This document shows, one piece after another, positions 1 through 8,449 of a stretch of 44,640 bases of DNA; position 1 is the stretch's first letter, and every line of letters starts with the position of its first letter. Source of the stretch: DATJPD01 sp036394195 (lineage in GTDB: Bacteria; Pseudomonadota; Alphaproteobacteria; CACIAM-22H2); NCBI GenBank assembly GCA_036394195.1, contig DASWFO010000289.1, positions 1 to 44,640 of the forward strand, written 5' to 3'. The translations under genes and the position numbers were made by a program. Under the pieces are notes generated by a model, which worked only from the letters and a program-made list of their open reading frames with translations, ran no database searches and was not told the origin of the DNA.

Positions 1-381
1 GGGGCCGAGCTGTGGGCGACCGACGTCTGCGTGCCGATTTCGCGGCTGGCCGACTGCATCACCGAGACCCAGGAAGACCTCGCACACTCGTTCATTCCCG
101 CCCCGATCGTCGGTCACGTCGGCGACGGGAACTTTCATCTGACGCTGCTGCTGAAGCCGGAAGATCCGAAAGAGATCGACGAGGCGAACCGGATCAACGA
201 TCGGCTGGTGAAGCGTGCCCTCGCCATGGAAGGTACGTGCACCGGCGAGCACGGCATCGGCTACGGCAAGCTCGATTTCCTGGTCGCCGAGCATGGCGAG
301 GCGGTGAGCGTCATGCGCGCCATCAAGCAGGCGCTCGATCCCGACAATATCTTCAATCCCGGAAAGATCATCCGGGTCTGA
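1..381 (+). CDS. FAD-linked oxidase, C-terminal part (GlcD / D-lactate dehydrogenase family), 5'-truncated
   Basis: The frame is open from the first base and ends in TGA at 379-381, so only the last ~126 residues are present. They contain the HVGDGNFH motif, which carries metal/substrate-binding histidines in the FAD-oxidase C-terminal domain. They also contain the GEHGIGYGK motif and the family's usual ending, LDPDNIFNPGKI. Family members oxidise 2-hydroxy acids such as D-lactate or glycolate and pass electrons to FAD, then to cytochrome c or quinone. The FAD-binding half and start codon lie outside the window, so the substrate cannot be assigned. The gene is convergent with the SGNH hydrolase that ends at 415; no clear terminator is seen between them. 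Confidence 0.93.
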   Translation, partial: GAELWATDVCVPISRLADCITETQEDLAHSFIPAPIVGHVGDGNFHLTLLLKPEDPKEIDEANRINDRLVKRALAMEGTCTGEHGIGYGKLDFLVAEHGEAVSVMRAIKQALDPDNIFNPGKIIRV

Positions 382-414
382 TCGCGGCTGGGGCTTTCGC
401 CGGCGCGGGGCCGG

Positions 415-1248
415 CTACGGCGCTTTATGCGCGACGGGAACCCCGGCCATCGTCGGGTGCTCGGCCAGGCCCGCGACCATTTCCGCCGCGACCACGCCCA
501 GGCAGTGATAGCTGCGGTCGGTCTGGTGCAGCCCGTCGGGGTTGACCATCTGGGGTTCCGTCATCTGGCCCGAGTCCAGCCAGTACTTCATGATCTGGTA
601 GCGGGGCAGCACCGGCACCCGGCGCACCGAGGCGATGGTGGCGATGTGGTCGAGGAACGCGTGGTGGTTGGGCACCGCCTCGAACTTCGGTGAGAACTGC
701 GGGCCCATCAGCAGCACGTCGATCCCCGCGGCATGGGCCTGATCAATGCCCTGCGTCAGCCGGCCGCTATAGGCGCTGACCTTGTTGCGGTGAAGCGCGC
801 TGTTGGTGCCGGTCTGCCAGATCAGCAGGTCCGGGTGCTCATCCAGCACATCGCGCTGAAAGCGCCCCAGCATCTCCATGACGTCTTCGCCGGCAACGCC
901 TTTGTTCACGATGGTGATCTTGGAATGGGGAAAGAGACGCTGCAGCTCAGCCCGGAACTGGCTGGGATAAGTGGCTTTGGGCGACGACGCGCCGATGCCG
1001 GCGGTCGACGACGAGCCGAATGCCACCACCTTGATCGCCTCGCCGCGCTGCAGCTTCTTCGCCACGCGCGGCAGCTTGTTGGTGCTCCTCAGAAGGTCGT
1101 GCGGAACGGCGCAGGAGGACTGGGCCGCCAGCGTCTCCGACCGGGCCGGCAGGGCGGCCAGGCCGAACGCCAGCGCCCACGCCGCGGCCACGAGGGCGCG
1201 TCGCATCACTCCGCTGGGGTCTTGGACCAGGTCGCTCAGGCGTTTCAT
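415..1248 (-). CDS. SGNH/GDSL-type hydrolase, exported, catalytic motifs intact
   Basis: 277 residues with an N-terminal signal-like segment (hydrophobic core about 19-33, then PARSE). SGNH landmarks are visible: block I FGSSST with nucleophile Ser near 80, a block II Gly near 118, GTN near 147-149, and DGLH near 238-241 supplying the Asp and His of the triad. The family consists of esterases, lipases or carbohydrate O-acetyl esterases; the substrate is unknown. It is last in a minus-strand cluster after dehydrogenase, opgC and a paralogous SGNH gene (64-bp gap). A Met at residue 15, just before the signal-like segment, is an alternative start; the Shine-Dalgarno at the first Met is very close to the codon. 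Periplasmic modification or de-esterification of a glycan acylated by OpgC is an inference from context. Confidence 0.85.
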   Translation of the reverse strand: MKRLSDLVQDPSGVMRRALVAAAWALAFGLAALPARSETLAAQSSCAVPHDLLRSTNKLPRVAKKLQRGEAIKVVAFGSSSTAGIGASSPKATYPSQFRAELQRLFPHSKITIVNKGVAGEDVMEMLGRFQRDVLDEHPDLLIWQTGTNSALHRNKVSAYSGRLTQGIDQAHAAGIDVLLMGPQFSPKFEAVPNHHAFLDHIATIASVRRVPVLPRYQIMKYWLDSGQMTEPQMVNPDGLHQTDRSYHCLGVVAAEMVAGLAEHPTMAGVPVAHKAP

Positions 1249-1312
1249 CCTCTCTGCTTTATCGCCCGTTCCTTACAATACTCTTACTGATCTAAGCATT
1301 TTTATCAATCTG

Positions 1313-2095
1313 CTACTTGGCCGCGATGCCGCCCAAAATCTCGATCGCGAGCAAATGGCCAATGCAGTCATAGACTTGATCGGCCGTCTTGCGAGTCTCG
1401 CTGCCGCCGCGGCCGGCAAAACTAAAACGATCGGCATCGGCCCAATATTTCATGACAGCGAAGCGCGAGAAGCGCGCCACGCCGCGCATGCCGGCAACCT
1501 GCTCGATCGCGGCCACGTAGGGCTGAAAATTGATCAGTTGCGCCGTCGTCCGCGAGAATTGCGGGTCCATCAGGATGACATCGGCGCCGGCGGCAAGCAG
1601 CCGGTCGACGCCGGCGAGCAGCGACTCGATGAATTCGTCGACGTCGGCGCCGCGCACGGCCTCGGCCGTCCCGGTCTCCCAGATCACCAGCGCCGGCTTC
1701 TCGGCCAGGACGTCGGTGTCCAGCCGGCCTAGCATCTGCTCGGCGGCCTGCCGCGCCACACCCTGGTTTACGACGCGGATGTCGCTGCCCGGAAGCCGCG
1801 CCGAGAGCACGGCTTCGAGGCGCGCAGGCCAGGCGGCCTGCGAATCGCTGGCGCCGAGGCCCAGCGTGCTCGACGAGCCGAGGGCCACGACCTTCAGGCG
1901 GTGCTCCCGCTTGAACAGGCGCGCCGCGTGCGGCAGCGGGACGGTCTCGGGCACCACATCGGGCGGCACTTCGCATTTCGGCGGCAGCTGGACCGTGGGA
2001 TCGGCGGCTTGCGCGACGGGTGGGCCGAACGCCGCGCCAAGGATGATGACCGCCGCCGTGGTTGCGGCCATCGCACGAACTCTCTCGATCATCAT
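1313..2095 (-). CDS. SGNH-fold protein with degenerate active site (paralogue of the next gene)
   Basis: 260 residues. The chosen start is ATG at 2095, behind a G-rich ribosome-binding site and overlapping the opgC stop as ATGA, which implies translational coupling. It has a signal peptide (hydrophobic 10-25, cleavage near AQAADP). The N-terminal block ALGSSSTLG (73-77 core) matches its neighbour, as do NQGVA and the C-terminal YDC. However, the GTN motif reads GTA (142-144), and where the neighbour has DGLH this protein aligns as E-T-R-K (about 233-236). The catalytic His, the Asp position and the oxyanion Asn are therefore all substituted. It is probably a non-hydrolytic paralogue, perhaps a glycan- or acyl-binding partner; this is inference. 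The upstream extension of the open frame is antisense-like and was left out. Confidence 0.83.
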   Translation of the reverse strand: MMIERVRAMAATTAAVIILGAAFGPPVAQAADPTVQLPPKCEVPPDVVPETVPLPHAARLFKREHRLKVVALGSSSTLGLGASDSQAAWPARLEAVLSARLPGSDIRVVNQGVARQAAEQMLGRLDTDVLAEKPALVIWETGTAEAVRGADVDEFIESLLAGVDRLLAAGADVILMDPQFSRTTAQLINFQPYVAAIEQVAGMRGVARFSRFAVMKYWADADRFSFAGRGGSETRKTADQVYDCIGHLLAIEILGGIAAK

Positions 2096-3249
2096 TCCCC
2101 CCCTTGCACCACCGTTTGCACGGGCCGTGACGCTACCGCGCCGCGCGCGGTGACCGGGCGCCGACGCTGCTTGGACCACGCCAAGAAATAAGCCGAACCG
2201 AACATGACGAGCACGCCGCCGCCCGAAACCAGGAACTGCGTCAATAGCGTGCTGTCGAACTCCGACAGCACGAAATGGCCGAGCACGGACAAGAAGATCC
2301 CGAGGCAGAAGATGTTGAGCGAATGCTGGCCGCAGAGGATCACCGGCTCGGTCACCAGCGAGTTGAACATCGGGTGGTCGCGGCGCACCAGCGTCACCGT
2401 CACATGCGCCAGCGCCAGGAAGTTCAGCAGGCGCAACGGCCCGAGATTTGTCTTGTCGGCGATCGTCCACACCGCCTCGACGAACGCCGGCGGCAGATCG
2501 CCGAACAGCGAGACGAGCGTCATGGCGCTGCGGACCACGAACATGGCGGCGAGGAACCCGGCGGACAGCCAGATCAGCCGCGGCGACAACAGGCGCGGAG
2601 CCCCCTCCATGTGGCGGAGAGCGGACGCGGCGCCGAGGACGAACAGGATCTGCCACGCGAACGGATTGAAATACCAGACGCCGTTGGGATAGGTGCGCAG
2701 GTTGAAATGAAAAAACGCCGCCGCGATGTAGAGCGCGATCGACAGGCCGACGATCAGGGTCGGCCAGGCGCGCAGGATCGGGAGCGCGACCGCGAGTCCC
2801 AGGAGGAGCACGATATAGAGCGGCAGGATGTCCATGAATTCCGGCTGAAACTGCAGCATCACCGCTTTCATCACCGCGATATGCGGCTCCTGCAGGAAGT
2901 CGGCGACCTTCATCTCGTCGAGGAACATCGGGTTGTCGAACCGCGCCGCGGTGTAGGACACCTGCGCGATGAAGATCACGAACAGGAACACGTGCGCGAC
3001 GTACAGAGTCCAGCAGCGCTTCAGGATCTGCACCCCCGCGAAGGCGATTCCTTGCTGCTCCATGACGCGGCCGAAGACCAAGGCCGCGGTGAACCCCGAG
3101 ATGAACACGAACAGTTCCGCCGCGTCGCAGAACGCGACGTTGCCGAGCGTGAAGTACGAGATGATGTTTTCCGGGATGTGATCGAGAAAAATGAACAGCA
3201 GGCCCAGACCTCGGAAGAAGTCGAGGCGGAGGTCCCGGTCGGTTGCCAT
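2092..3249 (-). CDS. opgC: OpgC-family membrane acyltransferase
   Basis: 385 residues, about ten hydrophobic segments, starting MATDRDLRLDFFRG. The N-terminal pattern RLDFFRGLGLLFIFLDH resembles the acyltransferase-3/OpgC signature, with a conserved His near 24 and a later FVFISGF helix. OpgC proteins of Proteobacteria transfer acyl groups (classically succinyl) onto osmoregulated periplasmic glucans, using a cytoplasmic acyl donor and an inner-membrane location. The length fits OpgC_C members. The start was chosen 14 bp after the upstream dehydrogenase gene; longer readings run into that gene. The stop overlaps the start of the first SGNH gene. No opgG/opgH glucan synthase gene is in the window, so the acceptor glycan is unknown. 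Confidence 0.85.
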   Translation of the reverse strand: MATDRDLRLDFFRGLGLLFIFLDHIPENIISYFTLGNVAFCDAAELFVFISGFTAALVFGRVMEQQGIAFAGVQILKRCWTLYVAHVFLFVIFIAQVSYTAARFDNPMFLDEMKVADFLQEPHIAVMKAVMLQFQPEFMDILPLYIVLLLGLAVALPILRAWPTLIVGLSIALYIAAAFFHFNLRTYPNGVWYFNPFAWQILFVLGAASALRHMEGAPRLLSPRLIWLSAGFLAAMFVVRSAMTLVSLFGDLPPAFVEAVWTIADKTNLGPLRLLNFLALAHVTVTLVRRDHPMFNSLVTEPVILCGQHSLNIFCLGIFLSVLGHFVLSEFDSTLLTQFLVSGGGVLVMFGSAYFLAWSKQRRRPVTARGAVASRPVQTVVQGGE

Positions 3250-3263
3250 GATGGGCGTTGCGG

Positions 3264-4163
3264 CTACTCCGCGGCGGTCTTGCGCTGGGCCTGGGCGGCC
3301 AGGACCGCCACGTAATCGGCGACGGTGGTGCCGCGGCCGCGGGTTTCCGGGGTTTCCCGGCCCAGCGGCGAGTCGGCGACCATCCGGTACACGCGCGCGA
3401 CGCCGTCGAAGACCTCCGGGGTCATGCCGACATCGGCGAAGGTGGCGGCGATCTCCTCCATCTCGGCCACCCAGCGATAGGCCTTGGGGGCCACGCGCGG
3501 GAGGTTGCGGTCGATGTCCGCCAGAACGTCGGCGCGGCTGAGCGTCATCTCCGCCCTCAGGGCGGCGGAGACGCCGAGCGTCTCGGCGCTGACCAGCGCC
3601 TGGGTGGCCAGCGCCATCATGCCCTTGGTCATCGATGCGTAGCACATCTTCAGCGCCGAGGCGGCGCCGATGCCGCCCTCGACGGCGCGGATGTCGAGGC
3701 CGGGCCGGCGCAATTCGGTGACGCGCGCCGCGTCGGGCCCGGACACGTAAAGGCGGGTCTTGGCCTCGGCCGGTTTGGGGGGCGGACCGATGATCCCGCC
3801 GTCGACGAACACCGCACCGGCGGCGGTCACGATCTCACCGACCTCGCGGGTGCTGCGCGGCGAGATCGCGTTGCAGTCGACATAGACGAGCGATGTCTCC
3901 GCCCCGCGCAAGACGGCGGCGATCCGCCGCCCGATCGTCGACGCTTCGGCCGGCGGCACGATTGAGAACAAGACGTCGGCATTCCGCACCAGGGCCGCGT
4001 CGTCGGCGACCGGCTCGATTCCGGCGGCCTTGGCGAGCTGGACGGTGCGCTGGCTGCGCCCGGCGAGGTTCGTGATGACGCGCAGGCCCCCCTGGCGGAG
4101 CACCGCGCCGACGGAATGTCCCATGTCTCCGGGGGCGAGAATAGCGATGGTACCAAAGCTCAT
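3264..4163 (-). CDS. NAD(P)-dependent 6-phosphogluconate/3-hydroxyisobutyrate dehydrogenase-like protein (DUF1932 type)
   Basis: 299 residues. The N-terminal Rossmann domain begins IAILAPGDMGHSVG, a variant of the GxGxMG NAD(P)-binding loop, followed by SIVPPAEA. The stretch GGIGAASALKMCYAS holds a Lys where beta-hydroxyacid dehydrogenases carry their catalytic Lys. The C-terminal half resembles the helical DUF1932 domain. The start MSFGTIAILAP at 4163 was chosen because the longer reading adds a basic, low-complexity leader. It is the first gene of the cluster with opgC and the SGNH genes. Its substrate is unknown. Co-transcription may be incidental, or it may shape an acyl donor (inference). 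Confidence 0.85.
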   Translation of the reverse strand: MSFGTIAILAPGDMGHSVGAVLRQGGLRVITNLAGRSQRTVQLAKAAGIEPVADDAALVRNADVLFSIVPPAEASTIGRRIAAVLRGAETSLVYVDCNAISPRSTREVGEIVTAAGAVFVDGGIIGPPPKPAEAKTRLYVSGPDAARVTELRRPGLDIRAVEGGIGAASALKMCYASMTKGMMALATQALVSAETLGVSAALRAEMTLSRADVLADIDRNLPRVAPKAYRWVAEMEEIAATFADVGMTPEVFDGVARVYRMVADSPLGRETPETRGRGTTVADYVAVLAAQAQRKTAAE

Positions 4164-4324
4164 GTAGGGGTCTCTTGATCTCCGGCGAGGATGAACCGTC
4201 CGAGCGGCGGATTGTCGCGCTTTTTTGCCAGTCCGTCCACGGCGCCCCGTCACCGCGGTCCCCCGCGATCGGCCGCCGCGCCGGGGATTTCGTCTATACT
4301 CTGCCGCGGTACCGGTGGGGCACG

Positions 4325-6544
4325 ATGATCAGCACGCGTCGACTTTGGATTTTACCGCTCGGCATCGCTCTTGTGCTCGCGGCGGCAGCTCTTTTGTGGC
4401 AGCTCCGCGGGCCGGCATGGCTGATGCCGCTCGTGACCGGACAAATCGAGACCATGGCGCATTTGCGGCTCGAGACCGGCGGGCCGGTCGAGGCGCATCT
4501 GCTGCCCGCACCCGGTCTGCGCGCCCGCGACGTCCGCTTTTCTCCCGCCGAGCCCGGCGCGCCACCCCTTGGGCATGCCGCGGCACTCGAGGTCAGCTTC
4601 AGCTGGCCGCGCTTGCTGCGCGGCGAGCTGCAGATCGACACGCTGCGGCTGCCCGAGGTCCGTCTGCTCACCGATACCTTGCACCCGCCGCTCGAGATTG
4701 TGGCGCGGTTCGGCGGTCCGGCTGTCGAGATCACGCTGGCTGCGGACGGCGCCAGCGGCCGGATCACAGCGCATCCAGAGGCGGGCACGCTGGCGCTGGA
4801 CGATGTCGTGCTGCAAGCCGGACGGATGGTGGCGGCCGGCAGCGGGCGTCTCCTGGCGCATGACCCGGTGCGGCTGGTGCTGAACACGCAGCTCAGCCTC
4901 GGCGACATGCGGCTCGGGACGGTGTCGATCGCGGCCAGCTACTCGGCCGACGGCGTGGTGCTGGAACGGGCCGACTGGCGCCAGCTGGACGGCGGCGAGC
5001 TGGCGCTGTTCGGCCACGCGGCGGTGGAGGGCGACGGCGTGCGCTTCGAAGGGGGGATGGGTGCGAGCCTCGGACCGCCCAACTCGTCGGCCGACACGTC
5101 GGCCCGGTTCGATGGCACGTTCGGCGCCGCCGGCCTGGCCCTGGCGATCGACGATATCGATCTGCGCACCGGCGCTTCCCACCTGAGCGGCCGCGCCAGA
5201 TACGCCGCCGGTCCGCCGGGACAGCTGTCTACGGAGTTGCGGGTCGACCGGCTCGACCTCGCGGCCCTGCCGACCCTGGGGCCGACGGTGGAACGGTCGC
5301 CGCTGGGTGCCCTGGCTCCGGCGCTGGCGGTCGTGACCTCCGATCTCGATCTCCGGCTGCGCCTGGGCCAACTCGACCTGAAGGACCGCCCGCTGGCCGA
5401 GGGGCTCGTCATCGATCTCCTCCGCCACGGCGGCGCCATCGAATTGCGCGAGCTCGCGGCGCGCTCCCTGCTGGGCGCGCCGCTGCGCGCCTCCGGTCGC
5501 ATCGCGTTCGCGCCGGCGGCGATGATCGCCATCGATCCGCTGATGCTCACCTACGGCAGCCTTTCCGCGGCGGGCCGGACGCAGCTCGACCTGTCGGGCC
5601 CGCGTCCGCGGCTGGTCCTCGACGTGGCGAGCAACGCGTTGGCGCTCGACGCCTTGCTTGCCGGGCCGCCGCCGCTGCCGCCGGAACCGATGACGCGCCG
5701 CGCCGCCGCCGCGGCGTCGGTCGCCGCCGCGCGGCAGACAGCACCCGCCGCCGGATGGTCGCGGGTACCGTTCGCCCTGCCGCAAAGCCTGCCGCTCGAC
5801 GCGGAGATAAGCTTCGCCGCGCCGCGGCTCACCTGGCACGGGTATCGTCTCGACGACGCGCAGGCCGTGCTGGAGATCGCGGAACGCCAGATCGCGCTGA
5901 AGCGGCTGAACGGGCAGCTCTACGGCGGGATGCTCGAGGCCTCCGGGCTGTCCGAGCTGCAGGTGCGGCCGCGGCTCAGCGGCCGGCTGCAGCTGATGCA
6001 CGCAAATCTTGCGGCGGCGCTCGGCGGCATCGCTGATATTCGCAACGTCGATGGCCTTGGCGACATCATCGCCGATCTTAAGGCGGAGGGTGACACTGTG
6101 GCCGATCTGGTCGCGAGCTCGGCTGGGACCGTCTCCGTCGCGGCGCAGGGCGGCACGATCAGCGGCATCGACCTGCCCGCCGTCGCCGAGCATCTGAAGC
6201 GGTTCACCCGGGCCACCGACCTTGTCGAGCTCGGGCGACTGGCGACAGGCGGACGTACACCATTCCAGACGCTCAAAGGCCGCCTTCAGCTCGATCGCGG
6301 GATCGCGCGCACCGATGGCCTCGTGCTGACCGCCGCCAACGGCTCGGCCGAGACGCGGGGCAGCATCGATCTGCCGGGCTGGGCGCTGAACCTCACCAAC
6401 GAATTTCAGTTGAGCGAGCCGCCGGGCATGCCGCCGCTGGTCATCAAGCTCGACGGTCCGATCGCGTCGCCGCGACGCGTCTTCGACATCAGCCGTCTGC
6501 AGGCGTATCTGCTGCGCCGCGGCGCCCCGGCTCCCGCGCGCTGA
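4325..6544 (+). CDS. AsmA family protein
   Basis: 739 residues. One N-terminal membrane segment (about 7-25) is followed by a large, Leu/Gly-rich, beta-repeat periplasmic body. The C-terminal part has the AsmA-like pattern of repeated LxGxLxLxxG strands, including GTVSVAAQGGTISGID and FQTLKGRLQLDRGIARTDG. AsmA-type proteins are inner-membrane-anchored bridge-like proteins linked to outer-membrane biogenesis and phospholipid transport. The ATG at 4325 was chosen because it directly precedes the membrane anchor; the upstream in-frame extension is not protein-like. It is divergent from the dehydrogenase across 161 bp and convergent with the ribbon-helix-helix gene. Confidence 0.9.
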   Translation: MISTRRLWILPLGIALVLAAAALLWQLRGPAWLMPLVTGQIETMAHLRLETGGPVEAHLLPAPGLRARDVRFSPAEPGAPPLGHAAALEVSFSWPRLLRGELQIDTLRLPEVRLLTDTLHPPLEIVARFGGPAVEITLAADGASGRITAHPEAGTLALDDVVLQAGRMVAAGSGRLLAHDPVRLVLNTQLSLGDMRLGTVSIAASYSADGVVLERADWRQLDGGELALFGHAAVEGDGVRFEGGMGASLGPPNSSADTSARFDGTFGAAGLALAIDDIDLRTGASHLSGRARYAAGPPGQLSTELRVDRLDLAALPTLGPTVERSPLGALAPALAVVTSDLDLRLRLGQLDLKDRPLAEGLVIDLLRHGGAIELRELAARSLLGAPLRASGRIAFAPAAMIAIDPLMLTYGSLSAAGRTQLDLSGPRPRLVLDVASNALALDALLAGPPPLPPEPMTRRAAAAASVAAARQTAPAAGWSRVPFALPQSLPLDAEISFAAPRLTWHGYRLDDAQAVLEIAERQIALKRLNGQLYGGMLEASGLSELQVRPRLSGRLQLMHANLAAALGGIADIRNVDGLGDIIADLKAEGDTVADLVASSAGTVSVAAQGGTISGIDLPAVAEHLKRFTRATDLVELGRLATGGRTPFQTLKGRLQLDRGIARTDGLVLTAANGSAETRGSIDLPGWALNLTNEFQLSEPPGMPPLVIKLDGPIASPRRVFDISRLQAYLLRRGAPAPAR

Positions 6545-6579
6545 TCGCGGTCCTTATCGGAGGCTGGCCCGATCGCCCC

Positions 6580-6888
6580 CTAATGGTGGCCGTGGCCGCC
6601 GTTGCTGCCTTTGCCGGCCAGGGCGGGCTCGGGCTGGCGGGGCGGTCCCTCGTTCACCGACAGGCGATGCTCGAGCTCGGCGAGCACGAACAGGCGGAGC
6701 GCGCTCGAGAGGTTGCCCTGGCGTCCGCCCGCGGGCTCCGTGCTGTCGATCTCGGTGACGAGATCGTTGATGGACTTACTTCGCGCATGCGCGATCTCCT
6801 TCAGCCGCGCCCAGAACGGCTCTTCGAGCGAGACACTTGTGCGATGGCCCGCGACGATAACAGAGCGTTTTGGAATCGCATCAGACAT
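6580..6888 (-). CDS. Ribbon-helix-helix domain protein
   Basis: 102 residues. The core SVIVAGHRTSVSLEEPFW followed by an ARLKEIAHARSKSINDLV-like helix matches the RHH_4 family of small proteins common in alphaproteobacteria. It has a Gly/His-rich tail ending GGHGHH. It is probably a DNA-binding or protein-interacting dimer; the target is unknown. It starts 17 bp after the fumC stop on the same strand, so it is very likely co-transcribed with fumC. The start MSDAIPKRS was preferred over an ATG 20 codons upstream, which overlaps the fumC end. Confidence 0.85.
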   Translation of the reverse strand: MSDAIPKRSVIVAGHRTSVSLEEPFWARLKEIAHARSKSINDLVTEIDSTEPAGGRQGNLSSALRLFVLAELEHRLSVNEGPPRQPEPALAGKGSNGGHGHH

Positions 6889-6905
6889 GGGGGACCACTC
6901 CCGGG

Positions 6906-8318
6906 CTATGCGTCGTGCGGACCAAGCATGTCGGCTGGCCGGACCCAACGGTCGAAATCGGCCTCGCTGACGAGGTCGAGATCGGCCGCCGCTTCTTTAA
7001 GCGTCAGGTCGTGGGCCAACGCATGCTTGGCGATGCGCGCCGCGTTGTCGTAACCGATATGGGGGTTGAGTGCGGCCACGAGCATCAACGACCGCTCCAC
7101 GAATTCCGCAATACGATGCTCGTTCGCCGTCGTCCCGACGATGCAGTGGTCGGCAAAGCTGGCCGCCGCGTCGCCAAGAAGCTGAATCGACTGCAGTAGG
7201 TTGTAGATGATGACAGGCTTGAACACGTTCAGTTCGAGATGACCCGATGCCCCCGCTATCGTGATGGTCACGTGATTGCCCATGACCTGGGCGCAGACCA
7301 TGGTCAGCGCTTCGGCCTGAGTGGGATTCGCCTTGCCCGGCATGATCGAGGAGCCGGGCTCGTTTTCCGGAATTGAGATCTCGCCGATGCCGCAGCGCGG
7401 CCCCGAGGCCAGCAGCCGGATATCGTTGGCGATCTTCATCAGCGAGGTGGCGACCGTGTTGAGCGCGCCCGAGCACTCGACGATCGCGTCGTGGGCCGCG
7501 ATGGCCTCGAACTTGTCGGTCGCCGGCATGAACGGCAGGGAAGTCAGCCGGGCCAGCTCCTGGGCGAAGCGGGCCGCGAAGCCGCGATGGGCATTGAGCC
7601 CGGTGCCGACCGCGGTCCCGCCCTGGGCGACGGCGTAGAGCCGCGGCAGCGTGGTTTCGATCCGCGCGATGCCGAGCTCGACCTGGCGGGCATAGGCGCC
7701 GAATTCCTGGCCGAGGGTGAGAGGAACGGCGTCCTGCAGGTGCGTCCGCCCGATCTTGATGATGTCGTTGAATCGCCGGGCGCGCTCCAACAGCGCCTCA
7801 TGCAAACGGCGCAAACCCGGCAACAGCACGTCATGGATGGCTGTCACGGCGGCGATGTGCATGGCTGTCGGAAAGCTGTCGTTCGAGGATTGGCCCATAT
7901 TCACGTGGTCGTTCGGATGCACCGGGGTCCGACTACCCAACGGACTTCCGAGCATTTGGTTCGCACGATTCGCGATAACTTCGTTGACGTTCATGTTGGT
8001 CTGGGTGCCGGACCCGGTCTGCCAGACGAAAAGCGGGAAATGATCGGCCAAAGTGCCGTCGATGACCTCGTCGGCAGCCCGTATAATGGCCTCGCCGAGG
8101 CGGGAATCCAGTAATCCCAACGCCATGTTGGCCTGAGTTGCCGCTTTTTTTTGCACGCCGAAGGCGCGAATCAGCGCCGCCGGCATCCGCTCGTTGCCGA
8201 TGCGGAACAGCTCGACGCTGCGCTGCGTCTGAGCACCCCAGTAGCGGTTTTCAGGCACCGCAATTGGGCCGAAAGAATCGTGCTCGATGCGGGTCCGAGG
8301 TTTGGTGCTGTCCGGCAT
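6906..8318 (-). CDS. fumC: Fumarate hydratase, class II
   Basis: 470 residues, the usual length for FumC. It has the aspartase/fumarase superfamily signature GSSIMPGKANP (about 322-332) with the catalytic Ser loop. Also present are TGSGTQTNMNVNEV near 101-114, HPNDHVNMGQSSND near 134-147 and GRTHLQDAVP near 190-199. It catalyses fumarate + water to (S)-malate in the TCA cycle; the enzyme is iron-independent and tetrameric in the cytosol. It is followed by the ribbon-helix-helix gene. A class I fumarase is also encoded in this window (16439-18055), so the step is duplicated by unrelated enzymes. Confidence 0.97.
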   Translation of the reverse strand: MPDSTKPRTRIEHDSFGPIAVPENRYWGAQTQRSVELFRIGNERMPAALIRAFGVQKKAATQANMALGLLDSRLGEAIIRAADEVIDGTLADHFPLFVWQTGSGTQTNMNVNEVIANRANQMLGSPLGSRTPVHPNDHVNMGQSSNDSFPTAMHIAAVTAIHDVLLPGLRRLHEALLERARRFNDIIKIGRTHLQDAVPLTLGQEFGAYARQVELGIARIETTLPRLYAVAQGGTAVGTGLNAHRGFAARFAQELARLTSLPFMPATDKFEAIAAHDAIVECSGALNTVATSLMKIANDIRLLASGPRCGIGEISIPENEPGSSIMPGKANPTQAEALTMVCAQVMGNHVTITIAGASGHLELNVFKPVIIYNLLQSIQLLGDAAASFADHCIVGTTANEHRIAEFVERSLMLVAALNPHIGYDNAARIAKHALAHDLTLKEAAADLDLVSEADFDRWVRPADMLGPHDA

Positions 8319-8390
8319 GGCGTGGCCCGTCCGGCTACCCAGTTACCCCTCACCTTCCGATTTAATAAATTTAAACGCAAATAAAAGGTG

Positions 8391-8410
8391 CGGCGCGAAA
8401 ACGAGCGCCG
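8391..8410 (-). terminator. Intrinsic terminator of the XRE regulator gene
   Basis: On the minus strand, CGGCGC pairs with GCGCCG across an 8-nt loop. The stem is followed by CACCTTTTATTTG, a short U-rich tract. It lies ~40 bp after the stop codon of the XRE-type gene and before fumC, separating the two same-strand units. Confidence 0.7.
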
Positions 8411-8449
8411 ACCGCCAGCCAGTCCGGCAGGCGTCTCAGGAAAATAAGC

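Noticed and set aside
399..415. GCCGGC/GCCGGC hairpin between the oxidase and SGNH genes
   Set aside because: Only 6 bp with no T-tract, and it overlaps the SGNH stop codon; too weak to call a terminator.
4352..6193. 613-codon minus-strand frame opposite the AsmA gene
   Set aside because: Low-complexity Arg/Gln/Gly composition with no domain; it mirrors the codon bias of the AsmA gene.
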